DNA from: Paramarasmius palmivorus
Lineage: Eukaryota > Basidiomycota > Agaricomycetes > Agaricales > Marasmiaceae
NCBI GenBank assembly: GCA_037176845.1
Contig: JAYKXP010000090.1
Span: 124,001 to 188,000 of the forward strand
Reading direction: 5' to 3'
Length of the DNA: 64,000 nucleotides
Shown: positions 59,885 through 64,000 of the stretch, piece after piece
Numbering within the stretch: position 1 is the first letter of the stretch
Layout of the letters: each line of letters begins with the position of its first letter
The notes under the pieces: model-generated
The model's database searches: none
What the model saw: the letters and a program-made list of their open reading frames with translations, nothing else
Told to the model about the DNA's origin: nothing
Translations under genes and position numbers: made by a program

Positions 59885-61244
59885 CTAATCGTCCCCGAGT
59901 GCTTCCCAGAACTCGTCTGATTCCTCACCCTCTTTGAACCTAACAATGGGCGTTCCTACATCCTTCCCTTCTCCTCGGTAAAGATACCGCTGAGCATACT
60001 GGACCGCCAACCTCCTTTCCTGTAGTGTCGAACCATTCCCAAGCCAGACGTATAAAGCTTGCGGAGCAAGCATCCAAGATGTACGTATCTTCCGAAGCGA
60101 GATCATGAGGTAGCGTTTGCTCCTCGAATGTGAGCTCGCCGGATGCATCTGAGATACGAATTAGACGGTGTGGGGATAGGCCCTGTGATTGACGTGGTTG
60201 GATCGTGGGTATCTCATCTGTGTCTGAGTCTTTAAATTCGGCAAGGAAGAGTCCAAAACCAGATGTCCCTTCATCTGCGGGTAGGTGCATTAGCTATAGC
60301 CTTGAAAAAAGAACTAGAGGAAAGCTTACCATAGACAACGATCTCACACTCCCCTGTGAGCTTTCCTTCATCTCTCCTCTTTTCAGCGAGCTTCCTCACA
60401 AAATCTGCGGCGCCGAACTTTTCCTTGCCAACACTTTCCTTCGTGTTCAACTGGAGAAGTTGGCTACCTTTATCCAATATATACACATCGCCCTGAACTA
60501 TGCTCTCCGCTACTGGGGGTACTTCTCGGAGAACCACACCGCTGGATTTAGTACTCGAGACACGGTACAAGCGGAATAGCTCGAGTGAAGGTGGATCCTC
60601 GACGTGATGGAACCCAGAGTCTACACCACCATGGAGAGAGCGAAATGAAGAGAAGTACGAGAGAAAGCGGGTAGATTCATGGTTTTGAATTTCACGGTAT
60701 TGAGTCGGAAGACCATGGAGGTCTGTGTGGGTCTGGGTATCAGTGAAGGCAAAAGGAAGTACGAAAACTTGAACGACTTACGATCATCCAACTCGACAGT
60801 CTTATACGCAGCTGTACCAGCTTCATCCTGCGTCGTGTTTTCACCTAGCCAGAAATGTAGATCATACGAGAGCTTTTCCGACTCGGGGTCTTTCTTGTAC
60901 GTCTGTCGATAACCGACGTCAGCGTTCAACAGTTGGTGGAATAAATGTCACTCACATTAAGCACGATATACGAATCCCCGTCAAAGAACTCTCCCTTCCT
61001 TTCTTCTGGCCAAGGGATAACATGGAAATCTTCGATACGCCAAATTTGGAGTCCAGGGACGAGACCGGCAGAAGACCAAGCTGGTTCAGTGTCTCCTGCA
61101 TGTTGGCGAACGTTCTTCTCAAGCTATCATCAAGGTATGTCAGTGAGCATCTAGAGCAGTTTGGGAGTACTGACGTCCGAACCTAACAATGCAATATTAG
61201 AATCCTTGATATCGTATCGATTGGGCTTTGTTAAATAGGCCATT
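59885..61244 (-). CDS. Severin/gelsolin-like actin-binding protein, one frame break near the 3' end
   Basis: A calcium-regulated actin-severing protein with three gelsolin repeats expected. N-terminus MAYLTKPNRYDIKDSNIALL, then repeat 1: GLVPGLQIWRIEDFHVIPWP, FFDGDSYIVLN, YDLHFWLGENTTQDEAGTAA plus YKTVELDD. Repeat 2: ELFRLYRVSS to SIVQGDVYILDKGSQLLQL plus ADFVRKLAEKR. Repeat 3: SPHRLIRISDASGELTFEEQ, EDTYILDA, then ALYVWLGNGSTLQERRLAVQ and a C-terminus EESDEFWEALGDD. Between YILDA and ALYVWLG the frame shifts by one base at about 60062-60070, within a small inverted repeat (GCTTGC...GCAAGC). Either an assembly indel or a disabling mutation. Confidence 0.82.
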
Positions 61245-61575
61245 GCAGGCTGAGGATGTGGTTACTGTTGAAGAGAGATTTGGCGCTCGTCAGGCTTCCC
61301 TTTCACCTCAACTACCACCATGCTCCTTATCCTCACCAGCGATCATCATCTTATTCTCGGATTTCTCATGAGATCATGTCTTTTTTGAGACCTCAAGGGT
61401 TTCAAACTTTATAATTTCCAGTGGCAAGGAATACAAGACAATGAACAAAGGATTTTTGATATAAAAGGCGGACAACTTACAAGGGATACTGGAACAGTCA
61501 CACCCTTCAAAACGTCCACAGTATAGGTACGTACAAACTGGACGTTCCACTAACACGACATCCTTAACCTCAGAA
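61245..61575. other. Divergent promoter region, severin-like to F-box gene
   Basis: Upstream region of two genes on opposite strands. No coding signal or clear element recognised. Confidence 0.4.
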
Positions 61576-63321
61576 ATGGTAGACATGCCAACTGAATCAT
61601 CATCCAGCGCCGAATTCACCTCTATGAATCACCCAGCTATCCCTTTCCAAACCTCCCGATCACGCCCAGAGCCCAGCGGCATTGAACGTATCCAAACACT
61701 TGCACTCATAGTCGACGAAGAGTGCGAGCTGGAGCTTTGTACCCGGGAGTTGGAACGTCTACACAACCTCACCGACAAACTCGCGTCCAAGCAGGCGATG
61801 CTCAGACGGCACATACAGGAACGAAAGAGCCAGAATTCGGCTGTTTATCGCATTCCTTCGGAGCTCTGGAGCGAAGTTTTCACCCTAGCATGCCAGTCCG
61901 AACAATCCGCTCTCGATGTCTTCTCCGCAGAGATGCGAGCCTTACCTTTTGCTCTCTCGCACGTCTCTGCCTATTGGAGAGGCATCATTCTCGGGCTTCC
62001 AAAGCTCTGGTCGAGTGTGATAGTGGACTTGTGTCGCATCAGCAAGGGTAGAGAGAGGATCGTCGAACTCTATCTCCAGAATTCAGGTTCTCAGCCACTG
62101 GATCTTGGTATCCACCAAGCTCGCGCCTTCAATTCTGGGATAGGGACGCTTAAGGAGCATCTCGGTCAGCACGGATACTCCTCGCTCAAAACGTTGATGT
62201 CAGAGTTTTCACGCTGTAAAACTCTCACCATCGATTTTGAAGGCGAAGCCCTCGCGTCAATCCCTCGACCTTGGAGACGAGGATTGTCCTTCCCTATACT
62301 CGAGTCCTTTTCGTATGTCTGTATGGACCTGGATAACGAAGTCGACGAAGGAAATTCCTGGTTATGGCACCAGATCCACAACGCGCCTCTCCTCCGAGAA
62401 TTAACGGTTCCCAACGACTCCTCTTTCCTCTCAGGCACACACCCAGCAAACATCACCACACTCTCCATCGCCGATACCTCGGTGGACAGTCTTCTTCACA
62501 TTTTGTCCATCTGCCCCCACATCGCTGAACTCTCCTGGTTCGGTTTTCTTAACATTATACCACCCATCGGAGTAGTGCCTCGCACACAGCAGATACGGAT
62601 ACCAAATCTACGCAAAATATCGTTATCACACCTCCCCGCGCAGGAGTTGGACTCGTTCATTGCTTCAGTCACTCTTCCCGGTTTAGTAGCCGTCTCCATA
62701 GGTCCCCTAGACCACCAAAATGGATACTGGGCCGGCGAAGCGACGTTCTCCGCAATGCTGGAGCGATCTCGGCCGGTCAAGGTGAAGGAGCTCAAGTTGG
62801 ACTTTCGGGATTCGTATCTTTCATTGGACGGTCTATGCGGGATTTTGAGCAGGTGCAAGGGCTTACAATCGTTGGAGGTGGTGGTTAAAGGGGATTTTTC
62901 AGGTTTTGTTAGGGAGTTCGTTTATCAGTTCGCCACCGATACGACTCCGACACTCGTACCGGATCTAACACACCTTCGTCTGCATGAGGTGCTCCCGAGA
63001 ACCCGACGACTCCAAATTCTTTCACCCGAGACGCAGGAGCGGATTTTACACTTGGCAGAATCACGCTCGTGCTCAAGTGACAAACATGGACTGCGTCAGC
63101 TCCATATATCGTTCTCAGCCGGATGCTATCCATCGCACAACGCCAAGCACCGAGAGCTGGATCTTGAGCCAGATATCGCTGCTAGGAATCGGGTGCTACG
63201 GAGTCGAGGCGTGAAGTTTTTGTTGGAGTGGATTGATCCTGAACCCAAACCCGGGGCTGGTTCTGAGGAGGTCGACGAACAAGAGAACACTTCAGATTCA
63301 GATTCAAATGCTGGTGAATAG
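61576..63321 (+). CDS. F-box protein, single exon
   Basis: 581 residues without introns, an F-box protein type common in Agaricomycetes. A predicted coiled segment (CELELCTRELERLHNLTDKL, ASKQAMLRRHIQERKSQNSA) precedes the F-box (YRIPSELWSEVFTLACQSEQ, FALSHVSAYWRGIILGLPKL). Downstream, irregular leucine-rich stretches (SLKTLMSEFSRCKTLTIDF, LRELTVPNDSS, LRKISLSHLPAQELDSF, LQSLEVVVKGDFSGFV) suggest an LRR-like substrate domain. The C-terminus is acidic (EQENTSDSDSNAGE). It would serve as an SCF substrate adaptor; the target is unknown. It is not closely similar to the F-box gene at 54634. Confidence 0.88.
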   Translation: MVDMPTESSSSAEFTSMNHPAIPFQTSRSRPEPSGIERIQTLALIVDEECELELCTRELERLHNLTDKLASKQAMLRRHIQERKSQNSAVYRIPSELWSEVFTLACQSEQSALDVFSAEMRALPFALSHVSAYWRGIILGLPKLWSSVIVDLCRISKGRERIVELYLQNSGSQPLDLGIHQARAFNSGIGTLKEHLGQHGYSSLKTLMSEFSRCKTLTIDFEGEALASIPRPWRRGLSFPILESFSYVCMDLDNEVDEGNSWLWHQIHNAPLLRELTVPNDSSFLSGTHPANITTLSIADTSVDSLLHILSICPHIAELSWFGFLNIIPPIGVVPRTQQIRIPNLRKISLSHLPAQELDSFIASVTLPGLVAVSIGPLDHQNGYWAGEATFSAMLERSRPVKVKELKLDFRDSYLSLDGLCGILSRCKGLQSLEVVVKGDFSGFVREFVYQFATDTTPTLVPDLTHLRLHEVLPRTRRLQILSPETQERILHLAESRSCSSDKHGLRQLHISFSAGCYPSHNAKHRELDLEPDIAARNRVLRSRGVKFLLEWIDPEPKPGAGSEEVDEQENTSDSDSNAGE

Positions 63322-63658
63322 GGTCACGGAGTCGAAGCGGTTCGTTGATGTGAACTGGGATTGGGATTGGCGCGTCGCTTTTATTTGAAGAATTAACTTG
63401 TAAATCCATGGAGGTGCGATCGTCTAAACAACGGCGTTGCAATTGTACTCGTATTTCTGACTCAACGACGAAGGTGTGATAGGATGGCAACCCCGGAACC
63501 AAGCAATAATGAACGTTCTCAAGCTTTCGCATTCCGAGGCGACGAAGAGCGCCCCAATTGGAATGCTGCACTCTGGAACTAAAACCTCTACTGTACAGAC
63601 AGGCAGTTCCCCGACAACGTATTAGCGAACAAAAGAGCACGTCTACTTTTTACGAGCA
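63322..63658. other. Tail-to-tail spacer
   Basis: 3' UTRs of two converging genes. Open frames here are shadows. Confidence 0.4.
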
Positions 63659-64000
63659 TCACTGCTGGTTCGTTTGATCTTCTATGCCCAGGTGGTATGC
63701 TGTAACTAGCAAGAAAATTACAGGGTCAAGAGGTGACAACTTACAAGAAAACAGGAAACAAAATACACTATTCGCCACAATGGTCAGCAGGCTTGGCCCC
63801 GAGGTCTTCGCACAGAAAATGACCGTGGTTTCTATCAAAATAATCCACCGCATGCAGGAAAATGGACGTTCTATTCGCGTCTTACGACCTATCATCCGGG
63901 TGCTCAACAAAAGGAAGGAAAACGTACAAAACGCCACTAAATTAACATCCAGCACTACTGGCAGCATTATTCCCGATCCCCACTCGGGGTGCTCCATGAT
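63659..64000 (-). CDS. Membrane protein, partial (5' end beyond the window)
   Basis: The 3' part of a gene that enters from the right. It has hydrophobic segments VVLDVNLVAFCTFSFLLLST, MRWIILIETTVIFCAKTSG and SLLTIVANSVFCFL, consistent with the last helices of a multi-pass protein, then a short hydrophilic end (GIEDQTNQQ). An intron of about 38 bases near 63702-63740 can be removed without losing frame. The spacing of helices recalls the Agaricomycete membrane-protein families in which a short loop joins the last helices, but no diagnostic motif is visible. Confidence 0.55.
   Translation of the reverse strand: MMEHPEWGSGIMLPVVLDVNLVAFCTFSFLLLSTRMIGRKTRIERPFSCMRWIILIETTVIFCAKTSGPSLLTIVANSVFCFLFSCKLSPLDPVIFLLVTAYHLGIEDQTNQQ

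Overview
The window is nuclear DNA of a filamentous basidiomycete fungus, very probably an Agaricomycete. Almost every gene is interrupted by several GT-AG introns of about 45-70 bases. The housekeeping proteins are fungal in type (DPH5, LSM4, a CAB2-type ligase, an SFH1/SNF5-type subunit), ergothioneine is made by a single fusion enzyme (Egt1), and there are expanded lineage families (F-box-like proteins, seven-helix membrane proteins, an OTT_1508-like deaminase). There is no operon logic; genes lie on both strands with short spacers. Coordinates are coding spans including introns, and exon joints were placed by eye.

Layout. 0-7.7 kb is conserved core: a DHHC palmitoyltransferase (5' end outside the window), DPH5, LSM4 and EGT1. 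7.8-13.2 kb is accessory: an F-box-like gene, a decayed second copy of it, a decayed fragment of EGT1, and between these a small secreted-protein gene; together they read as a broken-up tandem duplication. 13.3-18.3 kb holds a small disordered protein and a full-size ABCG transporter whose second half has at least four frame breaks. 19-29 kb holds a WD40 protein, an unidentified gene, a CreA/Mig1-type carbon repressor and phosphopantothenate-cysteine ligase. 30-34.7 kb is a metal pair: ferric reductase-like protein and cation diffusion facilitator.

35-46 kb carries three paralogous membrane proteins with a BTB gene and a damaged lactate-monooxygenase-like gene among them. 46.7-52.9 kb holds an SNF5-domain subunit, a family X DNA polymerase that seems to have lost all three catalytic aspartates, and an OTT_1508-like deaminase. 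53-64 kb holds an F-box gene with a decayed tandem copy, two tandem zinc-ribbon genes sharing a promoter motif, a severin-like gene, another F-box gene and a partial membrane protein.

Recurring theme: several dispensable genes are interrupted by single-base frame breaks or stops while the housekeeping genes read cleanly. This could be pseudogenisation or local indel errors in the assembly; the sequence alone cannot decide.
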